NCBI RefSeq assembly: GCF_001642995.1 | Contig: NZ_LOHS01000076.1 | Coordinates: forward strand, 120,277-184,276 | Source of the DNA: Streptomyces jeddahensis | GTDB lineage: Bacteria; Actinomycetota; Actinomycetes; Streptomycetales; Streptomycetaceae | Length of the DNA: 64,000 bases | Reading direction: 5' to 3' | In this document: positions 25,757 through 34,040 of the stretch, piece after piece | How the letters are laid out: every line of letters starts with the position of its first letter | Position numbering within the stretch: the first letter of the stretch is position 1 | Translations under genes and position numbers: made by a program | Notes under the pieces: model-generated | Database searches by the model: none | Seen by the model: only the letters and a program-made list of their open reading frames with translations | What the model was told of the DNA's origin: nothing

Positions 25757-25816
25757 CGCACCCGGTCCGCAGGCCGCCGAGCACGGCGTCCATGACGGTC
25801 CGGGTGCGGTCTTCTT
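25757..25816 (+). terminator. Terminator hairpin of sodN, possible 3'-UTR sRNA region
   Basis: CGCACCCGG (25757-25765) pairs with CCGGGTGCG (25800-25808), adjacent bases add a few pairs, and GTCTTCTT follows. The 3' UTR from 25703 to here is about 110 nt. In S. coelicolor a sodN 3'-UTR fragment (s-SodF) silences the iron SOD gene; whether this UTR does so cannot be judged without the sodF sequence. Confidence 0.55.
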
Positions 25817-25940
25817 GGCCCGGCCAGAGCAACTCGCCTATGCACAGCCTGATCCGGCCGGCGTGACGATCGCCGAGCGGTTATACGGCGCCCGGGTACT
25901 GTCGGCGTTCACGCGCCGCGCCGGAACACGTTGAGGAACC

Positions 25941-26699
25941 ATGCCGAACAGCCAAGTGATCCGCTGGACCTATGCCTTCATCGACCGGCCCGCTGAGCGG
26001 TTCGGCCAGGCCTGCACGTTCTGGACCGCCGTCACTGGCACGCGGCTGTCCGAATTCCGTGGTGAGCGCGGTGAGTTCGTGACGCTCCTGGCGGACGGCG
26101 CCGATGCGTGTCTGAAGGCGCAGGGGGTCGATGAGGGGCCCGGCGGTGCGCATCTCGATCTGGCCGTCGAGGACGTCGCGGGCCTGGTGAAGAACGCTGT
26201 GCGCCTTGGGGCCTCGGTGGTCGCCGAGCACGAGGGCTGGGCGGTGCTGCGGTCACCCGGCGGCCAGTTGTTCTGCGCGGTTCCGTTCCACGGCGAGCAG
26301 GTGCGGCCGCCGCTGGTCGCCGGTCCCGACGGGTCGTACAGCCGTCTCGACCAGGTGTGCATCGACCTGGCGCCGAGCGCGTACGACACCGAGGTGGCGT
26401 TCTGGACCGCTCTCACCGGATGGGAGTCGCGCCCAGGCTCCCTGCCGGAGTTCCATGTGGTCATGCCGGGCCCGGAACTGCCCGTCCGCATCCTGCTTCA
26501 GCGACTCGGTGCCGACCGGCAGGCCTCCGCGCACCTCGACCTCGCCTGTTCCGACATCGAGGCCACCCGCGCCTGGCACGAGCAGCACGGAGCCACGTTC
26601 GTGGCCGAGGGCACGCAGTGGACTGTGATGCGGGATCCGGCCGGCGGGATCTACTGCCTGACGGGGCGTGACCCGCGGACGGGCGGCCTGCCCGGATAG
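25941..26699 (+). CDS. VOC-family (glyoxalase-like) protein, two domains
   Basis: 252 residues, ATG at 25941. Two similar halves, each a VOC/glyoxalase-like beta-alpha-beta unit: ~10-118 (TFWTAVTGTRLSEF, HLDLAVEDVAGLV) and ~135-240 (AFWTALTGWESRPG, HLDLACSDIEATRA). No antibiotic-resistance signature is evident, so a generic VOC enzyme or binding protein is the safe call. Confidence 0.8.
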   Translation: MPNSQVIRWTYAFIDRPAERFGQACTFWTAVTGTRLSEFRGERGEFVTLLADGADACLKAQGVDEGPGGAHLDLAVEDVAGLVKNAVRLGASVVAEHEGWAVLRSPGGQLFCAVPFHGEQVRPPLVAGPDGSYSRLDQVCIDLAPSAYDTEVAFWTALTGWESRPGSLPEFHVVMPGPELPVRILLQRLGADRQASAHLDLACSDIEATRAWHEQHGATFVAEGTQWTVMRDPAGGIYCLTGRDPRTGGLPG

Positions 26700-26727
26700 C
26701 CGCACGGCCTACGCGGGGTCCGCGGCC

Positions 26728-27069
26728 TCACGCGTCCTGCGCGTCGGCCGTCCACGGCTCGACCCTGACGACGGCGTCCACCGGGACAGGGCCGTAAATG
26801 TGCGGAAACTCCTCGGCACCGGGCTCTGGGGCCTCGTAGCGCACGGGTGCCGTGAGGCGGTCACTGTCGATGACCAGGAGGACGAGTTCGTCGGGGCCGG
26901 TGTACGTCCCGTACAGGAAGGACGCCACGCTCGGGAGCTGGTGGCGCAGCGAGCAGTGGATGAAGCCCTCTTCGCTCAGCGTGCGGCCGCGCGTGGAGAT
27001 CTCGTACGCGCCGGTCCGCCGGGCCGCGTCCCACAGGGCACGTTCGGTGAGGTGTACGAGTTCGGGCAT
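26728..27069 (-). CDS. DUF952 family protein
   Basis: 113 residues, ATG at 27069. Matches the small DUF952 family: MPELVHLTERALWDAARRTG, GFIHCSLRHQLPSVA, ELVLLVIDSDRL, FPHIYGPVPVDAVV. The fold resembles ADP-ribosyltransferase-like proteins in published comparisons, but no activity is known to me. It stands alone on the minus strand. Confidence 0.8.
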   Translation of the reverse strand: MPELVHLTERALWDAARRTGAYEISTRGRTLSEEGFIHCSLRHQLPSVASFLYGTYTGPDELVLLVIDSDRLTAPVRYEAPEPGAEEFPHIYGPVPVDAVVRVEPWTADAQDA

Positions 27070-27214
27070 GGCGGCACGCTAGAACAGCCGGGCTGCCCGG
27101 GGCCAGCAGATATCGCCTCATGGCCGTCTCCAGGATGGCCTGGCCGGTGGCCCCCGGGCTGGTCAGCGCCCTGCGTGCCGCCGTCCCGTCCGCCGCAGGT
27201 GCGCGGGGCCGGGG

Positions 27215-27691
27215 CTATCCCTGTCGGCCGTCCGGGGGACTGTCCTTCCGGGCGTCCTGGTCGCCGCGCGGGCCGACACGGCCAGCTCGCATGCCGCCGC
27301 CGGCGGCTCCGGCCTGGTCGTCCAGGCCCTCCATGTCGGGCCGGCCCCGGTCCTCTGTACGGCCTGCCGCGTCCGCACTACGGCCTTCCGCTGCCGCCCT
27401 GCCCGCTGCCGGGCGCGCGCCCACGGCCGTAATACTCCCTGTGGCCGGGGGCCAGGGCGTTCGCGGGTGCTCCCGGTACGACCGCCGGGCCCCTGCGCCG
27501 TGGGCCGCCTCCACCGGCTCCTCGTAGGCCGAGCAGTCGGGATTGCGGCACGGTCCCGGACCCCACACGGGGACGAACGCGCCCAGAATCTTGCGCCTGT
27601 GAATGACCGTGCCGACGGGCTGTCCGCAGACGGGGCAGACGTACTCCTCGTTCCGCGGGCGGCGGCCGGACCGGCGCCCTTCGATGCCCAT
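27215..27691 (-). CDS. Uncharacterised zinc-ribbon-like protein
   Basis: 158 residues, ATG at 27691. The N-terminal 60 residues look real: YVCPVCGQPVGTVIHRRK and GPGPCRNPDCSAYEEP supply four cysteines (CxxC ... CxxxxC) for one zinc. The remaining ~95 residues are Gly/Ala/Arg-rich with no pattern, so the natural stop may be earlier in some relatives. No function assignable. Confidence 0.5.
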   Translation of the reverse strand: MGIEGRRSGRRPRNEEYVCPVCGQPVGTVIHRRKILGAFVPVWGPGPCRNPDCSAYEEPVEAAHGAGARRSYREHPRTPWPPATGSITAVGARPAAGRAAAEGRSADAAGRTEDRGRPDMEGLDDQAGAAGGGMRAGRVGPRGDQDARKDSPPDGRQG

Positions 27692-27924
27692 GGCTCCACC
27701 ATAGGGCGGTCCGCGCGGCCCGGCGCCCGGGAAGCAGTCACGGCTTTATGCTGTACGTCCGTACGAGTACGCCGTTGCCGAAGGCCCGCACCGAGTCGAG
27801 AGCGAACTCGTCCACGGCGAACTCCGACCCGAACCTCGGCATGCCGGAACTGCCCGGGCGGCGGGCCAGGCGGGCAGGCGGCAGGCGGGCCCGTCGAGCC
27901 CGTCGGACCCGATGGGCGCGTGCG

Positions 27925-28566
27925 TCAGTTCACCGCAGGCGTCGTCCCCGGCTCGCGCCACATCGGCCACATGCGCGGGCCGTCCGGCAGATCGACCGGG
28001 CGGCCGGTGAAGGCGAAGCCCAGCCGCTCGTACAGGCGGCGGCTGCGCGCGCTGCTGGCCTCCAGATACGCGGGGAGCCCCTCGCGGTCGCAGCGGTCGA
28101 GCACGGACTCGATGAGCGCCGTGCCGAGCCCTTCACCCTGGCGCTCGGGCGTCACGGCTATCAGCAGCAGGTACTCGTGGGCCCGTCCGGTCGGGTGGAC
28201 GGCTCCGGTCAGCCTGCCGACCAGCTCGACCCGTTCGTTGTCCGGGTCGACGGCCTCCCGCATCTGCGCGGGACCGTCGCCCTCGGCTTCGTGATCCCCG
28301 GATTCGCCACCCCCGTGATCCCCGGGTTCGTCGGCGGGCACGGAGAGCCACAGCGCGGCGGCCCTGCCGTCCTCCGTGAGGTCCACGCGCCCCTCGCTCA
28401 GCACCAGGTCGAGAAAGGCGCCCATCAGCTTGTGGTGGGTGCGGCGGCGATGGTCCGCGTCGGGGAAGACCCAGCAGCTGACCGGGTCGTCCTGGAACGC
28501 CTCGTCCAGCAGCCGGGTGACGGCCTCCCGGTCGCTCTCGACGGCCCTCCGAATCGCCACGCCCAT
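27925..28566 (-). CDS. GNAT-family N-acetyltransferase
   Basis: 213 residues, start at 28566. GNAT core: VAIRRAVESDREAVTRLLDE at the N-terminus, YLLLIAVTPERQGEGLGTAL for acetyl-CoA binding (motif A), ARSRRLYERLGFAFTG for motif B. An acidic His/Gly-rich loop (~83-95) is an insertion. Substrate unknown. Confidence 0.85.
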   Translation of the reverse strand: MGVAIRRAVESDREAVTRLLDEAFQDDPVSCWVFPDADHRRRTHHKLMGAFLDLVLSEGRVDLTEDGRAAALWLSVPADEPGDHGGGESGDHEAEGDGPAQMREAVDPDNERVELVGRLTGAVHPTGRAHEYLLLIAVTPERQGEGLGTALIESVLDRCDREGLPAYLEASSARSRRLYERLGFAFTGRPVDLPDGPRMWPMWREPGTTPAVN

Positions 28567-28742
28567 GCCCCTGCCCCGCCCTTCGTCTCAGCCTCTCTGG
28601 AGTCACTCCGGCCCATCGGAGCCACTCTCAACCATCCTGTGCACAACGGCGGTTGCAGCCTAGGCGATGACGTTCGTACGCACGGCCGGGCCCCGCACAC
28701 CGGCCGGATCTTGCCGTACGCAGGGCCCGCCCGCTCGGGACG

Positions 28743-29193
28743 TCACCGCCAGCGGCCGATCTCCACGTTCTCCGGGACGCCCAGGGCGTCGGGCACCAGC
28801 ACGGCCGCCGAGTAGTACGCCGTGACCAGGTAAAAGATCGGCACGCCGCGCCAGGTGGGGATCCGGTTGCCTCCGATGTCGATGCTCTCGGGCACGAGGC
28901 CGCGCTTGTTGCACTCGCGGCCGAACGCCGCGATCGCGCGCGGGTGGGCGAGGAACAGCTTGGATCCACGCCCGCGGCTGAGCAGTTCGTCCGTGTTGTC
29001 GGGGCTGGGCACGCCGTCGTGCGGCTGCAGCCGCTGGTCGTACTCGCAGTTGTGGAGAAGCCCGAACTCCCGGTTGCTGACGAGTTCGTGCTCCTGGCGC
29101 TCGTACTTGTCGTGCGCTGCCGCGGAGGGAGCGGAGCCGCCGGAGGTGCTCCCGCAGCGACTCGGTGCGCTCCGCGGCGGTGCCTACGCACAC
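28743..29193 (-). pseudogene. Remnant of an EshA-like family 2B encapsulin shell gene
   Basis: The minus strand reads KYERQEHELVSNREFGLLHN, then PSPDNTDELLSRGRGSKLFL and AHPRAIAAFGRECNKRG, running into GNRIPTWRGVPIF and directly into YLVTAYYSAAVLVPDALGV and NVEIGRWR. The first part is the middle of EshA/family 2B encapsulin proteins, the second is their extreme C-terminus, so the intervening ~75 residues are missing by internal deletion. Upstream, ERTESLREHLRRL lies in a different frame, showing a frameshift near 29140, and the N-terminal half including the cyclic-nucleotide-binding domain is gone. EshA sits at this position in S. coelicolor as I recall (SCO5249). Confidence 0.8.
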
Positions 29194-29463
29194 CGGCTTT
29201 CATCACGCAACGCATCTATACCATTACCCAAAAGAGCGGGAATGGATCACCGCGGGACCGGGCACATCGACCGCAGACGCAAGGCGCACGCGCGGCCGGG
29301 TCGGCAACCACAGGATCTGCACGGATGGGCAGGCGAGGCGGGGTAGTCCGTCCCACCGGACTTCCGGTAGAAGCAAGCGGTACGAGCGGTCCGCGCCCGG
29401 CGGCCGTCGCTCTCCCAGCGCCTGGACGGCCTGGGAGGTATCCGTATCGCAGAAGGAGGCGGC

Positions 29464-30054
29464 ATGGCCCCACCCATGTCCGCGAGCACGTTCCTGGACG
29501 CTCTCAGAGAGGAAGGCCTCACCGTCGTCGAGGTCGACGACTGGCGCGACCACAACCGCAACCACAAGGGCCCCTGGGGCCCCGTGCACGGCGTCATGAT
29601 CCATCACACCGTGACGTCGGGCAGCGAACGCACCGTCCGCATCTGCCGCGACGGCTACGGCGGCCTGCCCGGTCCGCTGTGCCACGGCGTCATCACCAAG
29701 GACGGCCGGGTCCACCTCGTCGGCTACGGACGCGCCAACCACGCGGGACTGGGCGACGACGACGTGCTGCGCGCGGTCATCGCCGAGAAGACCCTCCCGT
29801 CGGACAACGAGGCGAACACCGACGGCAACCGGCACTTCTACGGCTTCGAGTGCGAGAACCTCGGCGACGGCGAGGACCCGTGGCCCGAGGCGCAGCTGGC
29901 AGCCATCGAGAAGGCCGCGGCCGCGATCTGCCGCCACCACGGCTGGACGGAACGCTCGGTCATCGGCCACCTCGAATGGCAGCCGGGCAAGTCCGATCCC
30001 CGCGGCTTCACCATGCGGTCGATGCGGGAGCGCATCCGCGACCGGCTGAAGTGA
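29464..30054 (+). CDS. N-acetylmuramoyl-L-alanine amidase (PGRP/amidase_2 fold)
   Basis: 196 residues, ATG at 29464 behind AAGGAGG. Amidase_2/PGRP motifs: VHGVMIHHTVTSG with the zinc His pair, HGVITKDGRVHLVGYGRANH and GHLEWQPGKSDPRGF near the end. It cuts the amide between MurNAc and L-alanine. There is no signal peptide, so it would be released by lysis, act as a phage-like lysin or be exported unconventionally. It stands alone. Confidence 0.85.
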   Translation: MAPPMSASTFLDALREEGLTVVEVDDWRDHNRNHKGPWGPVHGVMIHHTVTSGSERTVRICRDGYGGLPGPLCHGVITKDGRVHLVGYGRANHAGLGDDDVLRAVIAEKTLPSDNEANTDGNRHFYGFECENLGDGEDPWPEAQLAAIEKAAAAICRHHGWTERSVIGHLEWQPGKSDPRGFTMRSMRERIRDRLK

Positions 30055-30242
30055 CATCTGCCGGGACCCGGCACCCTCCGGGAAGCGACATCCGCCGAAG
30101 GGGCCCCGTCCTGTGCCGACCGCTGAGCCATGCCCTCATGGGCCTGCGGGCCGGTGCCCCGGCACATGCCCGCTCGGTCGGCGCAAGAGTCGGCGAGTCG
30201 GCCGCGGTGTGCTCCTCGCACGGGACGGCCGACAATGGTGCG

Positions 30243-31268
30243 GTGACCAGCCCTGACAGCGCTGCGGTGCGTGGCCCCGCAGGATCCGCTGCGGCCGCAG
30301 CGGATCCTGCAGCCCTGCGGCCGCGGCTGCCGTCGCCGTTGCAGCCGGTCGAGGACGAACGCTTCGCGCGTCGCGGGCTGCGGCTGCTCCTCAAGCGCGA
30401 CGACCTGATCCACCCGGACCTGATCGGCAACAAGTGGCGCAAGCTGGAGCCGAGCCTCCGCGCGGCCGCGGGCCGCACGATCGTGACCTTCGGCGGCGCC
30501 TACTCCAACCACCTCCGTGCCACCGCCGCGGCGGGCCGGCTGCTGGGTGTGCCCACGATCGGCGTGGTCCGGGGGCACGAACTGGCCGGCCGGCCCCTCA
30601 ATCCGTCCCTGTCCCGGTGCGCGGCCGACGGCATGCGCCTCCATTTCGTCGACAGATCGACGTACCGGCGCAAGCACGAACCCGGCGTCCTCGCCGAGAT
30701 CCTGGACGCCATCGGCGTCCACGCCGAACAGGACACCGCCGACGGCGGCGCCGAGGTCGCGTACATCGTCCCCGAGGGAGGAAGCAACTCCCCCGCCGTG
30801 CGGAGCTGCACGGCCCTCGGCCGGGAACTGCGCGGCCACGCCGACGTCGTCGCCGTCGCCTGCGGCACCGGTGGCACCCTCGCCGGACTGGCCGCAGGCC
30901 TCGGCCCCGGACAGCGCGCGCTGGGCATACCCGTACTCAAGGGCGGCTTCCTGACCGAGGAGATACGGGCGCTGCAGGACCAGGCCTTCGGCGGCCGGCG
31001 CGGCGACTGGTCCCTCGACGACCGTTTCCACTTCGGCGGTTACGCCCGCACCGCCCCCGAACTCGAAGCGTTCGCCCGCGACTTCGAGGACCGGCACGGT
31101 CTGCCCGTGGAACGCCTCTACGTCGCCAAGATGCTGTACGGACTCGTCGCCCTGGCCGACGAGGGAGCCTTCGCCCCCGGCACCACGCTGACCGCCGTCA
31201 TCACCGGACGGCCCTTCCCCGATCAGATCCACAACCCGGCCACGGCAAGGGCCGCGAACAGCACGTAA
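30243..31268 (+). CDS. PLP-dependent 1-aminocyclopropane-1-carboxylate deaminase / D-cysteine desulfhydrase family
   Basis: 341 residues from a GTG at 30243; upstream starts are possible because no strong ribosome site marks it. Fold type II PLP enzyme: LLKRDDLIHPDLIGNKWRKL carries the cofactor lysine (NKWRK), TFGGAYSNH and CGTGGTLAGLAAGL bind the substrate and phosphate. Length and motifs fit the ACC deaminase/D-cysteine desulfhydrase family; which of the two reactions it does is not decidable here. Confidence 0.82.
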   Translation: MTSPDSAAVRGPAGSAAAAADPAALRPRLPSPLQPVEDERFARRGLRLLLKRDDLIHPDLIGNKWRKLEPSLRAAAGRTIVTFGGAYSNHLRATAAAGRLLGVPTIGVVRGHELAGRPLNPSLSRCAADGMRLHFVDRSTYRRKHEPGVLAEILDAIGVHAEQDTADGGAEVAYIVPEGGSNSPAVRSCTALGRELRGHADVVAVACGTGGTLAGLAAGLGPGQRALGIPVLKGGFLTEEIRALQDQAFGGRRGDWSLDDRFHFGGYARTAPELEAFARDFEDRHGLPVERLYVAKMLYGLVALADEGAFAPGTTLTAVITGRPFPDQIHNPATARAANST

Positions 31269-31623
31269 CCGAGCGACGACAGTGCAGCGGGCCGCAGCGG
31301 CACCCGCGATCCCCACCCGGCCCGGCACGGCGCTCCGCCTGGTTGCGGCACGGCCCCGCGGGTTTCCGCGCGGGCGTCGTAACCTTGCCACCATGAACGA
31401 GTGCCCGCACGTCGCACAGCCGCCGCGCCCAGCGTCGGCAGCGCTGCCGACGCGTACCCTCGAGCCCGGCGAAAGCCGACGTCGGCGCGTTGCGGACGGG
31501 GTGCTCGTCTGAAGTGGATCAGGACGGTTCGACCGTCCAGGGCCTGGGTACGTCAACCCGACGCGCGCTCTTCCCAATTGGGCCCGCAGACCCCTAGCCA
31601 CTGTCCGTACTCATGGGCTTACT
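31269..31623. other. Region upstream of the anti-sigma/SigH pair
   Basis: 355 nt. Apart from the zinc-finger remnant at 31393-31512 there is no gene. It should carry the promoters of the downstream operon; in S. coelicolor the sigH operon has several, one bound by BldD, but I could not place boxes here. Confidence 0.35.
31393..31512 (+). pseudogene. Collapsed remnant of a UBP-type zinc-finger protein
   Basis: A 39-codon frame reads MNECPHVAQPPRPASAALPT, then LEPGESRRRRVADGVLV and stop. The beginning (MNECPHVA) and end (EPGE-WRW-V-DG-LV pattern) match the termini of small Streptomyces UBP zinc-finger proteins of ~85 residues as I remember them. The zinc core, with its CxxC and His ligands, is deleted. 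Remaining Trp positions are Arg. Non-functional. Confidence 0.5.
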
Positions 31624-32175
31624 ATGAGTGACAGCAGGGGAGGAGGTCCTCGGGACAGGGAACTTGGGGGCGCGGTAGCGTCACCGCTGAACCATGTACC
31701 GCGTTACTCCGGGGGGCCGCCCTCGGCCCCCGGAAAGCTTGGAATCACCTTGGAGGTGAGGGTGTCCCAGATCGCAGGCGAGCCCGCGACCCAGGACTTC
31801 GTGGAAGTCCGGCTGCCCGCTGCGGGTGCCTACCTGTCGGTGCTGCGGACGGCCACGGCCGGCCTCGCGGCGCGCTTGGACTTCACCCTGGACGAGATCG
31901 AGGACCTCCGCATCGCGGTCGACGAGGCCTGCGCGATCCTGCTGCAGCAGGCCGTTCCCGGCTCCGTGCTCAGCTGCGTCTTCCGGCTCGTGGACGACTC
32001 GCTCGAGGTGACGGTCTCGGCTCCGACCACCGACGGACGGGCCCCCGAGCGCGACACCTTCGCCTGGACGGTGCTGTCGGCCCTGGCCGGGAAGGTCGAC
32101 TCCTCGGTCGCCGACGACAAGACCGTTGCGATCAGCCTCTACAAACAGCGCGGCGCGGGACCCGGGCCGGCGTGA
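31624..32175 (+). CDS. prsH: Anti-sigma factor, RsbW/HATPase type (PrsH/UshX-like)
   Basis: 183 residues, ATG at 31624. Residues ~55-175 are a serine-kinase/HATPase_c anti-sigma domain: ATAGLAARLDFTLDEIEDLR and IAVDEACAILLQQA (N-box region), DTFAWTVLSALAGKVD toward the end. The ~50 N-terminal residues are variable. Its stop overlaps the sigma-factor start (GTGA), the usual switch-pair arrangement. It matches PrsH/UshX, which holds SigH in S. coelicolor. The G-box is weak, so kinase activity is doubtful. Confidence 0.85.
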   Translation: MSDSRGGGPRDRELGGAVASPLNHVPRYSGGPPSAPGKLGITLEVRVSQIAGEPATQDFVEVRLPAAGAYLSVLRTATAGLAARLDFTLDEIEDLRIAVDEACAILLQQAVPGSVLSCVFRLVDDSLEVTVSAPTTDGRAPERDTFAWTVLSALAGKVDSSVADDKTVAISLYKQRGAGPGPA

Positions 32176-33365
32176 GGAACGGGGACGGACCGGTGCGGGA
32201 CGAAGAGCGCGGGATCCGGGGACTTCCGGGCGAGAACACCGGCAGCCGAGGCAGGAAGCCGGCCGAGGGGCGTGCGGTTCCGGCGGAGCCGGCGCGCGCT
32301 CCGGGGGCCGGCATCCCCGAGCAGCAGGCCCGGCCGCATCCCGAGGACGACTCCTTCGCCGGCGGCACACCGGCCGACGGCTCCTCGGCGGTGGCGGATG
32401 CCGCGGTCGACGCGTCGGAGCAGGCGGAGCAGGTGGAGCCCATCGGCGAGGACGAGCGCGAGGCGCTCGCCGGCCGTGACGGCGGGACGGGGGTACCTCC
32501 TGGCGGCAGCCGGGGGAGGGCAGGTCACATGAGCGAGCACGGGCACGAGGCCGAGCAGGGCACGCAGGGCGCACCGCACATCCAGCACGCACCGCACATC
32601 CAGCACGATCCGCAGGACCGCAGCGGAGCGCGGGTGATGTTCGTCGAGCTGCGCAAGCTCCCCGAGGGCTCGCCCGAGTACGCGGAACTGCGCAACCAGC
32701 TGGTCCGCATGCACCTGCCGCTCGTCGAGCACCTCGCCCGCCGCTTCCGCAACCGCGGCGAACCGCTGGACGACCTCACCCAGGTCGCCACGATCGGCCT
32801 GATCAAGTCCGTCGACCGCTTCGACCCGGAGCGCGGCGTGGAGTTCTCCACGTACGCCACTCCCACGGTCGTCGGCGAGATCAAGCGGCACTTCCGCGAC
32901 AAGGGCTGGGCGGTACGGGTCCCGAGGCGCCTGCAGGAGCTGCGGCTGTCGCTGACGACGGCCACCGCCGAGCTCTCCCAGCTGCACGGCCGCTCCCCCA
33001 CGGTGCACGAGCTCGCCGAGAAGCTGGCGATCTCCGAGGAGGAGGTCCTGGAGGGCCTGGAGTCGGCCAATGCGTACTCCACCTTGTCGCTGGACGTCCC
33101 CGACACCGACGACGAGTCCCCCGCGGTCGCCGACACACTGGGCGCGGAGGACGAGGCGCTGGAGGGCGTCGAGTACCGCGAGTCGCTCAAGCCGCTCCTG
33201 GAGGACCTGCCGCCCCGCGAGAAGCGGATCCTGCTGCTGCGCTTCTTCGGCAACATGACCCAGTCGCAGATCGCGCAGGAGGTCGGCATCTCCCAGATGC
33301 ACGTGTCGCGGCTGCTGGCCCGCACGCTGGCTCAGCTGCGGGAGAAGCTGCTGGTTGAGGAGTAG
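32172..33365 (+). CDS. sigH: RNA polymerase sigma factor SigH-like (SigB/SigF/SigG subfamily), multiple starts likely
   Basis: Full frame 397 residues from the GTG at 32172, coupled to the anti-sigma gene. Regions 2-4 are complete in the last ~250 residues: HLPLVEHLARRFRNRGEPLD, TIGLIKSVDRFDPERGVEF, STYATPTVVGEIKRHF, then region 4 QSQIAQEVGISQMHVSRLL. The first ~120 residues are a Pro/Gly/acidic extension. An internal ATG at 32529 (MSEHGHEAEQ) follows GGGGGAGGG by 8 nt and would give a 278-residue form. S. coelicolor SigH is known in several size isoforms. The stress/osmotic role is from that homologue. Confidence 0.9.
   Translation: MRNGDGPVRDEERGIRGLPGENTGSRGRKPAEGRAVPAEPARAPGAGIPEQQARPHPEDDSFAGGTPADGSSAVADAAVDASEQAEQVEPIGEDEREALAGRDGGTGVPPGGSRGRAGHMSEHGHEAEQGTQGAPHIQHAPHIQHDPQDRSGARVMFVELRKLPEGSPEYAELRNQLVRMHLPLVEHLARRFRNRGEPLDDLTQVATIGLIKSVDRFDPERGVEFSTYATPTVVGEIKRHFRDKGWAVRVPRRLQELRLSLTTATAELSQLHGRSPTVHELAEKLAISEEEVLEGLESANAYSTLSLDVPDTDDESPAVADTLGAEDEALEGVEYRESLKPLLEDLPPREKRILLLRFFGNMTQSQIAQEVGISQMHVSRLLARTLAQLREKLLVEE
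32489..32520 (+). repeat. GC-rich palindromic repeat inside sigH
   Basis: GGGGGTACCTCC, a short core (TGGCGGCAGCC) and GGGGGAGGG. It is the same Streptomyces-type element as at 6706-6750 and 63970-64000. In frame it encodes GVPPGGSRGRA, and its GGGAGGG end lies 8 nt before the internal ATG 32529. Confidence 0.6.
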
Positions 33366-33465
33366 CCACTCCCGAGGAGTGGACGCCGGTCGGAGCGGGG
33401 CGCACGGGACCGTTCCCCGAGCCCCGCGCACGGGACGGTTCCCCGAGCCCCGGCCGAACGATCGC

Positions 33466-33927
33466 CTACTTCTCCGGCTGCTTGGGCTGCTCGCCGCCGC
33501 CGGGCCCTCGGATGCCGAGCGCCCGGGTCGTCGCCGGGTTCACCAGCAGCACCAGGGCTGTCACCGCCACGGCACCCAGGACGATCCCGGCAGGAATCGC
33601 CAGGCTGTCGGCCTGCAGCAGCGTCCATGCCACGGGAAGCGCCATGATCTGCGTGATGATCGCGGGCCCCCGGCTCCAGCTGCGCTGCTGCAGCAGCCCG
33701 CGCGCCGCCAGCAGCGGCAGCAACGCCAGGACGATGAGCGTGACCCCGCCGGTCGCAGCCTGATCGACGCTGTCCGCGCCACCCGCGAACCCTCTGACGA
33801 GCAGATAGGCACCGGCGAAGACGAGCGCCACACCCTCCAGTGCGGCGAGGACCGCCGCGGCGGTCAGCCGTCCGGGACGGGGCCCTGCCTCGGTGACGTC
33901 GGGAGTGGGAGTCTGTCCTGAGCTCAC
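33466..33927 (-). CDS. Small integral membrane protein
   Basis: 153 residues, ATG at 33927. Four hydrophobic helices: ~22-44 (AAVLAALEGVALVFAGAYLL), ~58-78 (GGVTLIVLALLPLLAARG), ~88-104 and ~108-130 (AGIVLGAVAVTALVLLVNP). The termini are polar. No family function known. It is convergent with sigH. Confidence 0.75.
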   Translation of the reverse strand: MSSGQTPTPDVTEAGPRPGRLTAAAVLAALEGVALVFAGAYLLVRGFAGGADSVDQAATGGVTLIVLALLPLLAARGLLQQRSWSRGPAIITQIMALPVAWTLLQADSLAIPAGIVLGAVAVTALVLLVNPATTRALGIRGPGGGEQPKQPEK

Positions 33928-33970
33928 CCCAGCAGGTTAGCTCCGCGTGCCGATGGCCCGGACCTCGGTA

Positions 33971-34002
33971 CCGGGCACCGGGCACCGGGCACCGGGCACC
34001 GG
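33971..34002. repeat. Heptanucleotide tandem repeat
   Basis: CCGGGCA is repeated four times with a partial fifth (ccgg). It lies just upstream of the diacylglycerol kinase promoter region. Confidence 0.8.
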
Positions 34003-34040
34003 TATGGGTTTAGTACCGCCCGGTAGGTACTCTCTTTCGC

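Noticed and set aside
33971..34002. Short heptamer repeat as CRISPR
   Set aside because: Direct tandem with no spacers; no CRISPR arrays or cas genes seen in the window.
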